From Thermoanaerobaculia bacterium (GTDB lineage: Bacteria > Acidobacteriota > Thermoanaerobaculia > Multivoradales > Multivoraceae), in assembly GCA_022826745.1 (NCBI GenBank), contig JAJDUI010000036.1, positions 86,651 through 150,650 of the forward strand: a stretch of 64,000 bases of DNA. Direction: 5' to 3'. Positions within the stretch are counted from its first letter, which is position 1, and every line of letters starts with the position of its first letter. Below are positions 53,043-62,696 of this stretch, piece after piece. A program made the position numbers and the translations under genes. The notes under the pieces are model-generated. The model had not been told where the DNA came from, did not search any database, and saw nothing but the letters and a program-made list of their open reading frames with translations.

Positions 53043-53876
53043 ATGCGTCACGCCACCATCTTCCGAGCCGCCGTCGTTGCCCTGTTGTTCTTCACCCTGC
53101 CGGCCTTCGCCCTGGCCGAGAGGGTCCGCATCCCGGCAGGCACGACGGTCTATTGCGTCCTCGACGAGAGCCTCTCGACGAAGAAGAAGTCAAGCAACTT
53201 CGTCCGGCCGGGAGACCGCGTTCGCGCCAGGGTCGCCGAGGATGTCGTGATCGACGGCCGCGTCGTCATCGAAGCGGGCACCGTGGTCTGGTCCGAAGTC
53301 AGCAAGGCCCGGCGGGCCAAGGTCGCCGGCATCCGGGGTCGACTCGAGGTCGAAGCCAACACAGTCGCCGCGGTGGACGACACGTCGATCGGCCTCGCAG
53401 GCGGCTACGACCGCTCCGGCAGGGGCCGCTTCGTGACCGCCGCGGTCCTGGCCAAGGTCATCGCCTGGCCCTTCATCCTGATCAAGGGCAAGCAGGCGCA
53501 CCTGAGCCGCGGCGTCATCTTCGACGCGCAGACTGCGGCTCCAGCCGAAGTGGACGTCGTGGCAGCGCGGGATCTCCCGGTTCTGCGCGCCGACATCCCG
53601 GGATTCGAAGTGAGCATCCCGTACGACAGCATCGACCCCGAGGTCCGCCTCGCTACTCTGCCTCTCCAGTTCTACGGACTCGAATCGGATACCGACGAGG
53701 CCCACGTCACGGCGGTCAACGGTCAGAAGATTCGACGGATCGACATCTCCATCGTCGACGGACTGGGCGAGGTCGATTTCCAGGAACTGGCCGAGCACTT
53801 CCGGCTCGGCATGAACCGGTTCACCGTCACGGCGGAAGGCCAGAGCGTGGATGTGCTGCTGGAGTTCGAGTTCTAG
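53043..53876 (+). CDS. Hypothetical secreted protein
   Basis: 277 residues. Signal peptide AAVVALLFFTLPAFALAE. The early mature part RVRIPAGTTVYCVLDES and VIEAGTVVWSEVSKARRAKVAG suggests a beta-barrel or SH3-like envelope domain, seen in conjugation/secretion-associated proteins with an IPAGT motif (weak resemblance). No catalytic residues seen. Preceded by a CCCCGGAGG site. About 180 bp of upstream DNA holds no gene. Function unknown. Confidence 0.65.
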   Translation: MRHATIFRAAVVALLFFTLPAFALAERVRIPAGTTVYCVLDESLSTKKKSSNFVRPGDRVRARVAEDVVIDGRVVIEAGTVVWSEVSKARRAKVAGIRGRLEVEANTVAAVDDTSIGLAGGYDRSGRGRFVTAAVLAKVIAWPFILIKGKQAHLSRGVIFDAQTAAPAEVDVVAARDLPVLRADIPGFEVSIPYDSIDPEVRLATLPLQFYGLESDTDEAHVTAVNGQKIRRIDISIVDGLGEVDFQELAEHFRLGMNRFTVTAEGQSVDVLLEFEF

Positions 53877-53913
53877 AGACAGAGCCACCAGCCGGCTCCG
53901 CTACTGTTCGGGG

Positions 53914-56127
53914 ATGCTCAAGATTCTCCGGCGTCGGCCGCTCGGCACGTTCGTTCTCCTCGCCCTTCTCGCCCTCCAGCCGGCAACAGCGCAGAAGGAG
54001 CCGCTGGAGCTCCACCACATCTACGGGCCGGAGGCGCTCGACTTCTCGCCCGAGCTGCCGCGGCTCCGATGGCTGCCCGGCGGCGAGGAGTACCTCTCGG
54101 GGGAGGACGGCGAGGATGGCTGGTCGTGGACGGCCATCGACGCGGCGTCGGGCGAAAGCCGCCCGTTCTACGACCCGGGGCCCCTGGCAACCGCGCTCCG
54201 GGAGCAACTGGACCTGAGCGCTGATGACGCCGCGTCACGGGCGCGGCCCGGGGCTCTTCGGCTGTCGCCGGCCGCGGACCGCCTGTTGCTCGACCTCGCC
54301 TCGGACCTGTCCGTCTGGAGTTTCGACGACGAGACGCTCACCCGGCTCACCCGGGGTCCGGAGACCGAGGAACTCGCCCGCTTTTCGCCGGACGGCCGCC
54401 GTGTCGCCTTCGTCCGCGACGCGGACCTGTACGTCGTGGACCTGGGAGGCAACGAGCTTCGCCTGACCACGGGCGGCGGCGAGAACACGCTCAACGGCAA
54501 GCTCGACTGGGTCTACCAGGAGGAGATCTACGGCCGCGGCAACTACCAGGCCCATTGGTGGAGTCCGGACAGCCGCCGCCTCGCCTTCCTGCAGAGCGAC
54601 GAGCGCGACGTGCCCCGATTCACCGTCGTCGATCACGTCCCCTTCCGGCCGCCGCTCGAGGTCTACCCTTACCCCAAGGCCGGGGACCCGAACCCCCGCG
54701 TCCGGCTCGGAGTCGCCAAGGCCAGCGGCGGAGGCATCACCTGGATCGACCCGGGCCTCTACGGCCACACGGAGACCCTGATCGTCAACGTCACGTTCTC
54801 GCCTGACGGCGACGTCTGGTACCAGGTCCAGGACCGCCGGCAGACCTTCCTCGACCTGCACCGGGCCGATCCCGACACCGGCGAATCGGAGCGCATCCTG
54901 CGCGAGGAGTCCCACGCCTGGGTCAACGTGCTCGGGCCACCGCAGTTCCTCCAGGATGGCGGTTTCCTCTGGTTCAGCGAACGGACCGGATTCCAGCACC
55001 TCTACCGCTACGACCGGAACGGCAAGCTCGCGAAGACCCTGACCGACGGTCGCTGGGAGGTTCGTTCGCTCAACGCCGTGAACGAAGAAGCCGGGTTCGC
55101 CTATGTCTCGGGCACCTACCGCTCTCCGATCGGCGCCGACGTCCTGCGGGTCGCTCTCGACGGCTCGGGCGTGGCCCTGCTCACCGAGGAACCCGGCAGC
55201 CAGCGCGGCAGCTTCCCGGAGGACGGGTCGATCGAGCACTGGATCGCCACCTCGAGTGACCTCCACACGCCGACGACGATGACGCTGCGAAGCGCCAGCG
55301 ACGAGACTGTCCGCGACCTCGGCGGCGGCGACGTGCCGGACATCGAGCGGTTCGACATCTCGCAGCCCGAACTCCTGAGCATCACGACCAGCGACGGCGT
55401 AGACCTGGCGGCGATGCTGATCCGGCCGCACGGCTTCGATCCCGACCGCGTCTACCCGGCCTGGGTTCACGTCTATGGCGGTCCCCACGCCCAGCAGGTC
55501 CGCAACGGCTGGCAGGGGTCCCGCGGCATGTGGTTCCAGTACCTGGCGCAGCAGGGGATCGTCGTTCTCGTCGTCGACAACCGGATCTCATCCGGCAAGG
55601 GAGTCGAGTCGACCTGGCCGGTGTACCGGAACTTCGGCGAGCAGGAGCTCATAGACCTGGTCGAAGCCGTCGACTGGCTCGGCGCGAAACCGTGGGTCGA
55701 CAAGGAACGGATCGGCCTCGACGGCTGGAGCTTCGGCGGCTACATGACGCTCTTCGCGCTCACCCGTTCCGACCGTTTCCGCGCCGGTATCGCCGGCGGC
55801 AGCGTCGTCGACTGGCGCGCCTACGACTCGATCTACACCGAGCGCTACATGTCGACTCCCGACGACAACCCGGACGGCTACGAGCGCACTTCGGTGCTCG
55901 AGTCCGCCAAGGATCTCCACGGCGACCTGCTGATCATCCACGGCACGATGGACGACAACGTCCACATGCAGAACACCCTGCAGATGGCCTGGAAGCTCCA
56001 GAAGGCCGGCAAGCCCTTCGAGATGATGCTCTACCCGAAGTCACGCCACGGCGTGACCGATCCCGATCTGTCGCTCCACCTGCGCCAGACGATGGCGCGC
56101 TTCATCCTGAAGACGATCGAGCCCTAG
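53914..56127 (+). CDS. S9 family peptidase, dipeptidyl-peptidase IV-like
   Basis: 737 residues from ATG 53914. Signal peptide LLALLALQPATAQ. N-terminal beta-propeller (about residues 90-470) with WVYQEEIYGRGNYQAHWWSPD typical of DPP IV. C-terminal alpha/beta-hydrolase domain: GLDGWSFGGYMTLFALTRS (nucleophile S606), IIHGTMDDNVHMQNT (acid) and YPKSRHGVTD (His). It removes dipeptides, often X-Pro, from peptide N-termini in the periplasm. It ends just before a large inverted-repeat element. Confidence 0.9.
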   Translation: MLKILRRRPLGTFVLLALLALQPATAQKEPLELHHIYGPEALDFSPELPRLRWLPGGEEYLSGEDGEDGWSWTAIDAASGESRPFYDPGPLATALREQLDLSADDAASRARPGALRLSPAADRLLLDLASDLSVWSFDDETLTRLTRGPETEELARFSPDGRRVAFVRDADLYVVDLGGNELRLTTGGGENTLNGKLDWVYQEEIYGRGNYQAHWWSPDSRRLAFLQSDERDVPRFTVVDHVPFRPPLEVYPYPKAGDPNPRVRLGVAKASGGGITWIDPGLYGHTETLIVNVTFSPDGDVWYQVQDRRQTFLDLHRADPDTGESERILREESHAWVNVLGPPQFLQDGGFLWFSERTGFQHLYRYDRNGKLAKTLTDGRWEVRSLNAVNEEAGFAYVSGTYRSPIGADVLRVALDGSGVALLTEEPGSQRGSFPEDGSIEHWIATSSDLHTPTTMTLRSASDETVRDLGGGDVPDIERFDISQPELLSITTSDGVDLAAMLIRPHGFDPDRVYPAWVHVYGGPHAQQVRNGWQGSRGMWFQYLAQQGIVVLVVDNRISSGKGVESTWPVYRNFGEQELIDLVEAVDWLGAKPWVDKERIGLDGWSFGGYMTLFALTRSDRFRAGIAGGSVVDWRAYDSIYTERYMSTPDDNPDGYERTSVLESAKDLHGDLLIIHGTMDDNVHMQNTLQMAWKLQKAGKPFEMMLYPKSRHGVTDPDLSLHLRQTMARFILKTIEP

Positions 56128-56133
56128 GAGCTA

Positions 56134-56254
56134 GCGCAGTTGAACTGGCCGCCCAAGCGGAGCCGGCCTGACGGCCGGCCCGTTTCTCTGGCCGCCTGCG
56201 GCGGCAGCGGGTCAGAAGACCCGCGCACCCAGTAAGCGGCCAGTTCAACTGCGC
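56134..56254. repeat. 121-bp element with perfect 19-bp inverted arms, containing repeat copy B
   Basis: Left arm 56134-56152 and right arm 56236-56254 are perfect inverted copies (gcgcagttgaactggccgc and its complement). Inside are a hairpin GCCGGCC-TGAC-GGCCGGC (56162-56179) and repeat copy B: GCCGCC-TGC-GGCGGC (56191-56205), GCGGGTC-AGAA-GACCCGC (56207-56224), then GCACCCAG. It lies between two convergent genes and supplies the stop codon (56245-56247) of the minus-strand one. It may act as a bidirectional terminator or be a non-autonomous mobile element. Confidence 0.8.
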
Positions 56255-56787
56255 CAGGCCCGCACGCTCAGCGCCAGCGTCGCGATCGTGCCCCACGAGA
56301 GCCCAACGACCACGCCCGCGTCGAGAATCCCCCGCCACGGCTGATCCAGCCGGTGGACGATCACGATCAGCACCAGGATGCCGACGGTACCGAGCCAGAC
56401 GCCAAGCCGCTCGCGCCTCGTGCCTTCGAAGTAACCGGCCGCGAACAGCGGAGCGAGCACCACCCGTCGAAGCGTCGGCTGCCTGCGAACCGTCATCGCC
56501 CGCTCCGCCACCCGCGGCGAGAACCGCAACTGGAATCCGCGCAAACCCTCGGACCAGGCCATGAACGGAATGATCGCCAGGAGAGCCGCCCAGTGATACC
56601 AGGCGAACGGATGGTCGAAGGCGGCGATCGAGATCCGGGCGAGCCGGTAGATGGCCCACACCAGCAGGCCGACGATCCCGCCCACCGCCCACAAGGCGCC
56701 GGCCGTTGCCACGGCGCCGCCGGCGAGGCCGCGATTCGCCTTCACCACCCCATCGGTCTGCGCGCCGGTGGATGCGGCGTCACTCAT
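56245..56787 (-). CDS. Small integral membrane protein of unknown function
   Basis: 180 residues with four hydrophobic helices: about 25-45 (AVATAGALWAVGGIVGLLVW), 68-78 (AALLAIIPFMAW), 125-143 (LGVWLGTVGILVLIVIVH) and 150-172 (ILDAGVVVGLSWGTIATLAL). No family recognised. Its ATG overlaps the stop of the MBL-fold gene by 8 bp, so they form an operon. The stop lies inside the inverted-repeat element, which may have changed its C-terminus. Confidence 0.65.
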   Translation of the reverse strand: MSDAASTGAQTDGVVKANRGLAGGAVATAGALWAVGGIVGLLVWAIYRLARISIAAFDHPFAWYHWAALLAIIPFMAWSEGLRGFQLRFSPRVAERAMTVRRQPTLRRVVLAPLFAAGYFEGTRRERLGVWLGTVGILVLIVIVHRLDQPWRGILDAGVVVGLSWGTIATLALSVRAWRS

Positions 56788-58084
56788 CCGATGCCAGATC
56801 CCGGCGGCCCTGATCGCTGGCCAGCGCCGCGTGATTCAGGATGTTCCTAGCCATCGACGAGGGCTGCGCTTCGGCGTTCGCCCTGTAGATCGCGGCCCGC
56901 GCCGCGTGGACCTCGGCGCTCTCCGGCGCCGCGTGCCGGACCGCCTCGATCAAGTGGCACGCCACCGCGTGGCGCCCGGCCGCGGACTCGGCCCGCGCCG
57001 CCCCGATCACCTGCTCCACGCCGCCCGCCAGTTCGACCCAGGCTTCGGCCTGCTCCCTTTTCGACGCCGGCACGACGTTGTCGAACTCGCCGTCCCACCA
57101 GCCGCCGTATCGCCGCCAGACCATCCGCACGAGGAAGCTCGGATCGTCGTACACCGGCTGCAGATAGGGCTCGTCCGCAAGGTCCGCCGGCGGTGTGACC
57201 GCCTGGACCACCTGGTCCAGGCTCAGGCCCCGGTTCATCGCCGCGACGCTCTGCTCTTCGATCGACCGCATGTAGCGCGCCGTGCCGTCCAGAGCGCGCC
57301 GCACCCGGCCGGCGCCCAGGATCGGCAAGCCGTGCCCCGGGAGGAGGATCTCGGCGCCAAGCGGCGCCATCCGCTCCAGGCTGTCGGCCCAGTCGCCGAC
57401 GTATCGCTGCACCTTCTGCGGGTTGCCGGCGTTCGGCACCGCCCAGATGAACAGGTCGCCCGTATGCAGGATGCGGCGCTCCGGTATCCAGGTCCAGGTG
57501 ATGTCGTCCGTCTCGCCCCGGCCGTGCGTCAGTTCGAAGGTGAGCTCGCCGCGCCGGAAGGTCAGGCCGCTGCGATAGAGGACATCCGGATAGCGGTAGC
57601 TGTCCGGCCACCGGTAGTGCGGCGCGTCGATCGCGAACTGGCGGCGGTTGATCGCCGTGTTCCAGCCCAGGGTCGCCCGGTAGCGGTCGAAGTGAGCCGG
57701 TACCCGTTCGTGGGCGTACACGGTAGGCCGCGGCAAGCCCCGCTCCTCCGCCTCGGCGTCGAAGGCGGTCACCGAGAACACGTGGTCCGCGTGGTGGTGC
57801 GAGTAGATCGCGGCGACGACCGGCGTCTCGGGCCAGACGCGGCGCACATCCTCGAAACAGCGCTTCACGTCGAGCAGGTGGCCGGCGTCGAGCATCACCA
57901 GGCCGTCTCCCGTGTCGACGACATAGAAGCCGGCGATGCCCTTGAAGGCGAGCAGGTCGTCGGCGATCCGGCACGAGCCGGGGTAGTAGCGGTGCACCGG
58001 GTGGTGCTCGAACTGAAGATCCAGTTCTCCGCGCCAGGCCCGCTCGGCCAACTGCAGCAGGTCGGGGCGAGGTTCGTCGGGCAT
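56780..58084 (-). CDS. MBL-fold hydrolase with alkyl-sulfatase-type dimerisation domain
   Basis: 434 residues from ATG 58084; the frame is open much further upstream but that part is antisense to the DUF5916 genes. Metallo-beta-lactamase fold: FYVVDTGDGLVMLDAGHL, metal motif SHHHADH (H96, H98, D100, H101), TGDLFIW and ILLPGHGLP. From about residue 290 a helical region matches the dimerisation domain of SdsA1/Bds1-type alkyl sulfatases. It probably hydrolyses an ester or sulfate ester; the substrate is unknown. No signal peptide is seen. Confidence 0.83.
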   Translation of the reverse strand: MPDEPRPDLLQLAERAWRGELDLQFEHHPVHRYYPGSCRIADDLLAFKGIAGFYVVDTGDGLVMLDAGHLLDVKRCFEDVRRVWPETPVVAAIYSHHHADHVFSVTAFDAEAEERGLPRPTVYAHERVPAHFDRYRATLGWNTAINRRQFAIDAPHYRWPDSYRYPDVLYRSGLTFRRGELTFELTHGRGETDDITWTWIPERRILHTGDLFIWAVPNAGNPQKVQRYVGDWADSLERMAPLGAEILLPGHGLPILGAGRVRRALDGTARYMRSIEEQSVAAMNRGLSLDQVVQAVTPPADLADEPYLQPVYDDPSFLVRMVWRRYGGWWDGEFDNVVPASKREQAEAWVELAGGVEQVIGAARAESAAGRHAVACHLIEAVRHAAPESAEVHAARAAIYRANAEAQPSSMARNILNHAALASDQGRRDLASDE

Positions 58085-58147
58085 GGCCGCGCACGTTACC
58101 CCAGCGCGGAACGGGGCCGTCAGAGGAGCGCTGCTAGCCTCCGCCCC

Positions 58148-60397
58148 GTGAAACGGAGCCTGCCCGCGGCTGTGGGGCTGCTGGGTTTCCTCGCCCCCGT
58201 CGCCGGTCAGGAGCAGCCGGAAGCCGTCGCCGAGCGCCCGAGCATGGCGGCGACCCGGGTCGAGCAGGGACCCAACGTCGACGGCGACCTGAGCGACCCG
58301 GTGTGGGCCCGCTCGGAAGTCGGAGCGGACTTCGTGCAGCACGAGCCACTGGACGGCGTGCCGGCCACCGAGCAGACGGAGATCCGGGTCGTGTTCACGG
58401 GCAGCACGCTCTACTTCGGCATCACCGCCCTCGACGCCAACCCTGAGGCGATCGTCGCCAGAGAAATGGAGCGGGACAGCCGCATCTTCCAGGACGACTC
58501 GATCATCCTGATGCTCGACACGTTCCACGACCGGCGCAACGCCTACACCTTCGAGACGAACCTGAACGGCGCCCGCTCCGACACCCTGGTTACCGACGAG
58601 GGCCGCGACCTGAACCTCCAGTGGGACGGCATCTGGCACTCCGCGGCGCAACGCACGGCCTCCGGCTGGACGGTCGAAATCGCCATTCCCTTCTCCACCC
58701 TCCGCTTCGACCCGTCGGCGCCGGCCTGGGGCTTCAACGTCCAGCGCCACATCGCCCACAAGCGCGAGACCACCCACTGGTCGGCCCTGCCTCGCGAGAT
58801 CAGCGTCCTCGGACAGACCGGGTCCCTGCTCCTGCCGATCCATCGCGTCTCGATGGCGGGAGAACTCACCGGACTTGACGGGCTGTCCGAGTCGAGGCAC
58901 TTCGAGGTCAAGCCCTTCGTCGTCGGCGACGTGAGCGAGGATCCGCGCCTCGACACCGCTCCAGGCAGCGAAGGCGACTTCGGACTCGACTTCAAGTGGG
59001 GCGTCACGCGCTCGCTGACGCTTGACCTGACCTACAACACGGATTTTGCCGAAGTCGAGGTGGACGACCTGGAAACGAACCTGACGAGGTTCTCGCTCTA
59101 CTTCCCTGAGAAGCGCGACTTCTTTCTGGAGAACGCGGGCATCTTCGACTTCGGCGCACCGCAACGCTTCTACTACCGGCCTCCCGTGCTCAAGGCCTTC
59201 TTCTCGCGCCGGGTCGGCCTGAACCAGGGCAGACCGGTACCGATCGACTGGGGTGCCCGTCTGACCGGACGGGTGGGAGGCTGGAACCTCGGCGTTCTCC
59301 GGGTGGCGACCTCCGGCATCGCAAGAGAGACGGGGCCGCTGCCGGCCAACGCCTTCACCGTCGCCCGGCTCAAACGGAACGTGGGCCGGCGCTCCTCGGT
59401 CGGTGCAGTAGTCACCGAAGCGGCGCCCGACGGCTTGGCCGCGAACCGCGTCGTCGGCGTCGACTTCGACTACAAGCCCACGCCGAGGCTCGGATTCGGC
59501 GGCTTCTGGACGAGCAGCGGCCTGAGCGAAGAGCCGACCGGCAGCGGCGCCGCGGGCGGGGCCGGCGACGCACACGAAGACGCCTACGGTTTCAGCTTCG
59601 ACTACAAGAGCCGGGACGCCACGATCTTCTTCGACGCCCAGGACATCGAGGAGGACTACCATCCGGCCGCCGGCTTCCTGCTGCGAAAGAACGTCCGCCG
59701 CCTGCATCCGATGTTCCAGTGGTTTCCGAGAATCGAGAAGGGCATCATGCGCACCTGGTACACGCACCTCAGGGCCGACTACTACGAGACCCTGGACGAA
59801 GGACGACTCGAATCCCGCCGCATCGAGATTCAACCGATCGGCATGCGGACAACGGGCGAGGATCGCTGGCGCTTCGGCTACGTCGGCGAGACCGAGAACC
59901 TGGTCGAGCCCTTCGAGGTCGCGCCAGGAATCGTGATCCCGCCCGGCCACTACACGTTCGACGCTCTCGAGAGCGCCATCACCAGCAACCCCAGCCGCCT
60001 CTTCAGCACGCGCACGGTGCTCACCGTGGGCGACTTCTACGACGGCAGGCAGGTGTCCGGACGCGCCCTGTTCTTTCTCAAGCTCTCGAGGCACCTGCAG
60101 ACCGAGACCAGGTGGATCTTCAACGACATCGAACTGCCTCAGGGCGCCTTCCACGTCGCGCTCTACAGTCAGGGGGTCAACTACACGTTCAACCCCAATC
60201 TCCGGCTCAACGCGATCGTCCAGTACAACGATCTCTCCGGCGACCTCGGGACGAACATCCGCCTGCACTGGATCTACAGGCCGGGCTCTGACCTCTTCGT
60301 CGTTTACAACGAGAACTGGATGGCCGAAGATCTGCGCCATCGCCAGAGCACCCACCGGCAGATCGCCGTGAAGTTCACCTACCTGATCCAGCCCTAG
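58148..60397 (+). CDS. Secreted CBM9-domain/DUF5916 outer-membrane protein (copy 1)
   Basis: 749 residues from a GTG that gives signal peptide MKRSLPAAVGLLGFLAPVAGQ. An N-terminal family 9 carbohydrate-binding-like domain (about residues 35-210: VDGDLSDPVWARSE, DSRIFQDDSIILMLDTFHDRRN, FSTLRFD) is followed by DUF5916, a predicted beta-barrel of alternating strands ending QIAVKFTYLIQP with the terminal aromatic/hydrophobic pattern of outer-membrane proteins. Function unknown; possibly polymer or peptide binding. Six bp before a close paralogue. Confidence 0.87.
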   Translation: MKRSLPAAVGLLGFLAPVAGQEQPEAVAERPSMAATRVEQGPNVDGDLSDPVWARSEVGADFVQHEPLDGVPATEQTEIRVVFTGSTLYFGITALDANPEAIVAREMERDSRIFQDDSIILMLDTFHDRRNAYTFETNLNGARSDTLVTDEGRDLNLQWDGIWHSAAQRTASGWTVEIAIPFSTLRFDPSAPAWGFNVQRHIAHKRETTHWSALPREISVLGQTGSLLLPIHRVSMAGELTGLDGLSESRHFEVKPFVVGDVSEDPRLDTAPGSEGDFGLDFKWGVTRSLTLDLTYNTDFAEVEVDDLETNLTRFSLYFPEKRDFFLENAGIFDFGAPQRFYYRPPVLKAFFSRRVGLNQGRPVPIDWGARLTGRVGGWNLGVLRVATSGIARETGPLPANAFTVARLKRNVGRRSSVGAVVTEAAPDGLAANRVVGVDFDYKPTPRLGFGGFWTSSGLSEEPTGSGAAGGAGDAHEDAYGFSFDYKSRDATIFFDAQDIEEDYHPAAGFLLRKNVRRLHPMFQWFPRIEKGIMRTWYTHLRADYYETLDEGRLESRRIEIQPIGMRTTGEDRWRFGYVGETENLVEPFEVAPGIVIPPGHYTFDALESAITSNPSRLFSTRTVLTVGDFYDGRQVSGRALFFLKLSRHLQTETRWIFNDIELPQGAFHVALYSQGVNYTFNPNLRLNAIVQYNDLSGDLGTNIRLHWIYRPGSDLFVVYNENWMAEDLRHRQSTHRQIAVKFTYLIQP

Positions 60398-60403
60398 CCA
60401 CGC

Positions 60404-62671
60404 ATGTCGCGACCGAAGCAGATCACCCCGGCACTTGCGCTCGCCTTCGTCGCGGCCGGGCCGGCCACCGGCATTCAGGAAGCAGCGCCCGTTGCCGAGC
60501 GCCCGACGCTGGCAGCCACCCGGGTCGAGCAGGGCCCCAACGTCGACGGCGACCTGAGCGACCGGGCCTGGCAGGCATCCGAGGTCGGCACGGACTTCAT
60601 GCAGCACGAGCCGCTGGACGGCGTGCCGGCGACCGAGCAGACGGAAGTCCGCGTCGTGTTCACGGACTCGACGATCTACTTCGGCATCACCGCGTTCGAC
60701 GCGGACCCCGACGCGATCATCGCCAAGGAGATGGAGCGCGACAGCCGCATCTACCAGGACGACTCGATCATGCTGCTGCTCGACACCTTCCACGACCGGC
60801 GCAACGCCTACGCCTTCGAGACGAACCTGAACGGCGCCCGGACCGACACTCTGGTCACCGACGAAGGGCGCGACCTGAACCTGGAGTGGGACGGCATCTG
60901 GTCCGTCGCCTCCCGCAAGACGGCGCAGGGCTGGACGGCCGAAATCGCGATCCCGATCTCGACGCTCCGTTTCGATCCGGCGGCTCCGGCCTGGGGCTTC
61001 AACGTCCAGCGCTACATCGCCCACAAACGCGAGATGACCCACTGGTCCGGTCTGCCGCGTGAAGTCGGCGTGCTCGGACAGGTCGGCTCCGAGGTCCAGC
61101 CCGTGCATCGGGTGTCCATGGCCGGAGAGCTGACCGGGTTGACCGGACTCAGCCAGTCGGCACAGCTTCAGATCAAGCCGTACGTGATCGGCGACGTCAG
61201 CGAAGATCCCCGCCTCGATCTCGACCCGGCCACGGACGGCGACTACGGTCTCGACCTCAAGTGGGGCGTGACCCGTTCCCTGGCCCTCGACCTGACCTAC
61301 AACACGGACTTCGCCGAGGTCGAGGTCGACGAGCTGCAAACGAACCTCACCCGGTTCTCGCTCTACTTTCCGGAGAAGCGCGATTTCTTCCTCGAGAACG
61401 CGGGCATCTTCGACTTCGGTCCGCCCCACCGCCGCTTCTACGAACCGCCCGTGCTCAAGGCGTTCTTCTCGAGACGCGTCGGCCTCGACGCCGGGCGACA
61501 GGTACCGATCGACTGGGGCGCCCGCCTCACCGGGCGAATGGGCGGCTGGGACATCGGCGTGCTCCGCGTCGCGACGGCCGGACTCGAGCGAGACGACAAC
61601 GGTCTGCCCGCGAACGCATTCACCGTCGCCCGGCTGAAGCGGAACGTCGGCGAGCGATCGTCCGTCGGCGCCATGCTCACGGAAGCCGCGCCGGACGGCG
61701 AACTCGCGAACCGCGTCGCCGGCGTCGACTTCGTCTACAAGCCGACATCGAAGCTGATCTTCGGCGGATTCTGGAGCAGCAGCGGCATCAGCGAGGAGCC
61801 GTCCACCAGTTCGGAAAACGAAGCGGAGGCCGGCTCCTCCGACGCCGGAGAGTCCGCCTACGGACTCAACTTCGACTACCAGGGCCGATCCCTCACCGTC
61901 TTCCTCGACGCCCAGGAGATCGAGAAGGACTACGACCCGAAGGCCGGCTTCCTTCTGCGCCGGAACGTCCGCCACCTGAACCCGCAGTTCCAGTGGCTGC
62001 CGAGGATCGAACGCGGTCTCGTTCGCTCCTGGTTCACCGAGGTTCTGGTCGACTACTACGAGACGCTCGACGGCGGCGAGCTCGAAACCCAGCGGATCGA
62101 GATCTCCCCCATCGGCATGCGGATGACGACCGAGGACCGCTGGCGGATGGGATACGTCCACGAAACGGAGAACCTGGTCGAGCCCTTCGAGGTGTCGCCC
62201 GGTGTCGTGATTCCGCCGGGGCGCTACGAGTTCGCCACCGTCGAGGCCGCCTCGTTCACGAACCAGAGCCGTCTCTTCGGCCTGCGCGGGCGCATCAGCG
62301 TCGGCGACTTCTACAACGGCACGCAGAACTCGGGCCGCGTTTCGTTCACGCTGCGCCTCTCGAAGAACCTGCAGACCGAGACCCGCTGGGTCTACAACGA
62401 CGTCGAGCTGCCCCAGGGCGCCTTCGACGTCGGCCTCTACAGCCAGCTCGTGAACTTCACGTTCACCCCGAACCTGAGGCTGAACACGATCATCCAGTAC
62501 AACGACCACTCCGGCGACCTCGGAACGAACATCCGCCTGCACTGGATCTACAAGCCCGGTTCCGACCTGTTCGTGGTCTACAACGAGAACTGGATGGCCG
62601 AGGATCTGCGCTACCGGCAGAGCACCCACCGCCAGATCGCGGTGAAGTTCACCTACCTGATCCAGCCGTAG
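60404..62671 (+). CDS. Secreted CBM9-domain/DUF5916 outer-membrane protein (copy 2)
   Basis: 755 residues. Signal peptide ending near GPATGIQ. It aligns with copy 1 across its full length: VEQGPNVDGDLSDRAWQASE, DSRIYQDDSIMLLLDTFHD, LALDLTYNTDFAEVEVDEL, ENAGIFDFG, QIAVKFTYLIQP. A recent tandem duplication is likely. The main difference is an acidic Ser/Glu loop (about residues 465-485), as expected for a surface loop. Confidence 0.87.
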   Translation: MSRPKQITPALALAFVAAGPATGIQEAAPVAERPTLAATRVEQGPNVDGDLSDRAWQASEVGTDFMQHEPLDGVPATEQTEVRVVFTDSTIYFGITAFDADPDAIIAKEMERDSRIYQDDSIMLLLDTFHDRRNAYAFETNLNGARTDTLVTDEGRDLNLEWDGIWSVASRKTAQGWTAEIAIPISTLRFDPAAPAWGFNVQRYIAHKREMTHWSGLPREVGVLGQVGSEVQPVHRVSMAGELTGLTGLSQSAQLQIKPYVIGDVSEDPRLDLDPATDGDYGLDLKWGVTRSLALDLTYNTDFAEVEVDELQTNLTRFSLYFPEKRDFFLENAGIFDFGPPHRRFYEPPVLKAFFSRRVGLDAGRQVPIDWGARLTGRMGGWDIGVLRVATAGLERDDNGLPANAFTVARLKRNVGERSSVGAMLTEAAPDGELANRVAGVDFVYKPTSKLIFGGFWSSSGISEEPSTSSENEAEAGSSDAGESAYGLNFDYQGRSLTVFLDAQEIEKDYDPKAGFLLRRNVRHLNPQFQWLPRIERGLVRSWFTEVLVDYYETLDGGELETQRIEISPIGMRMTTEDRWRMGYVHETENLVEPFEVSPGVVIPPGRYEFATVEAASFTNQSRLFGLRGRISVGDFYNGTQNSGRVSFTLRLSKNLQTETRWVYNDVELPQGAFDVGLYSQLVNFTFTPNLRLNTIIQYNDHSGDLGTNIRLHWIYKPGSDLFVVYNENWMAEDLRYRQSTHRQIAVKFTYLIQP

Positions 62672-62696
62672 AGCCGGCGAGGGCGGATTGCCGCCG

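Noticed and set aside
56780..62629. A 1949-codon minus-strand open frame spanning the DUF5916 genes
   Set aside because: Only the part from 58084 down encodes a recognisable protein (MBL fold). The rest is antisense to two clear genes and has the low-complexity V/D/E/G/R composition of G+C-driven shadow frames.
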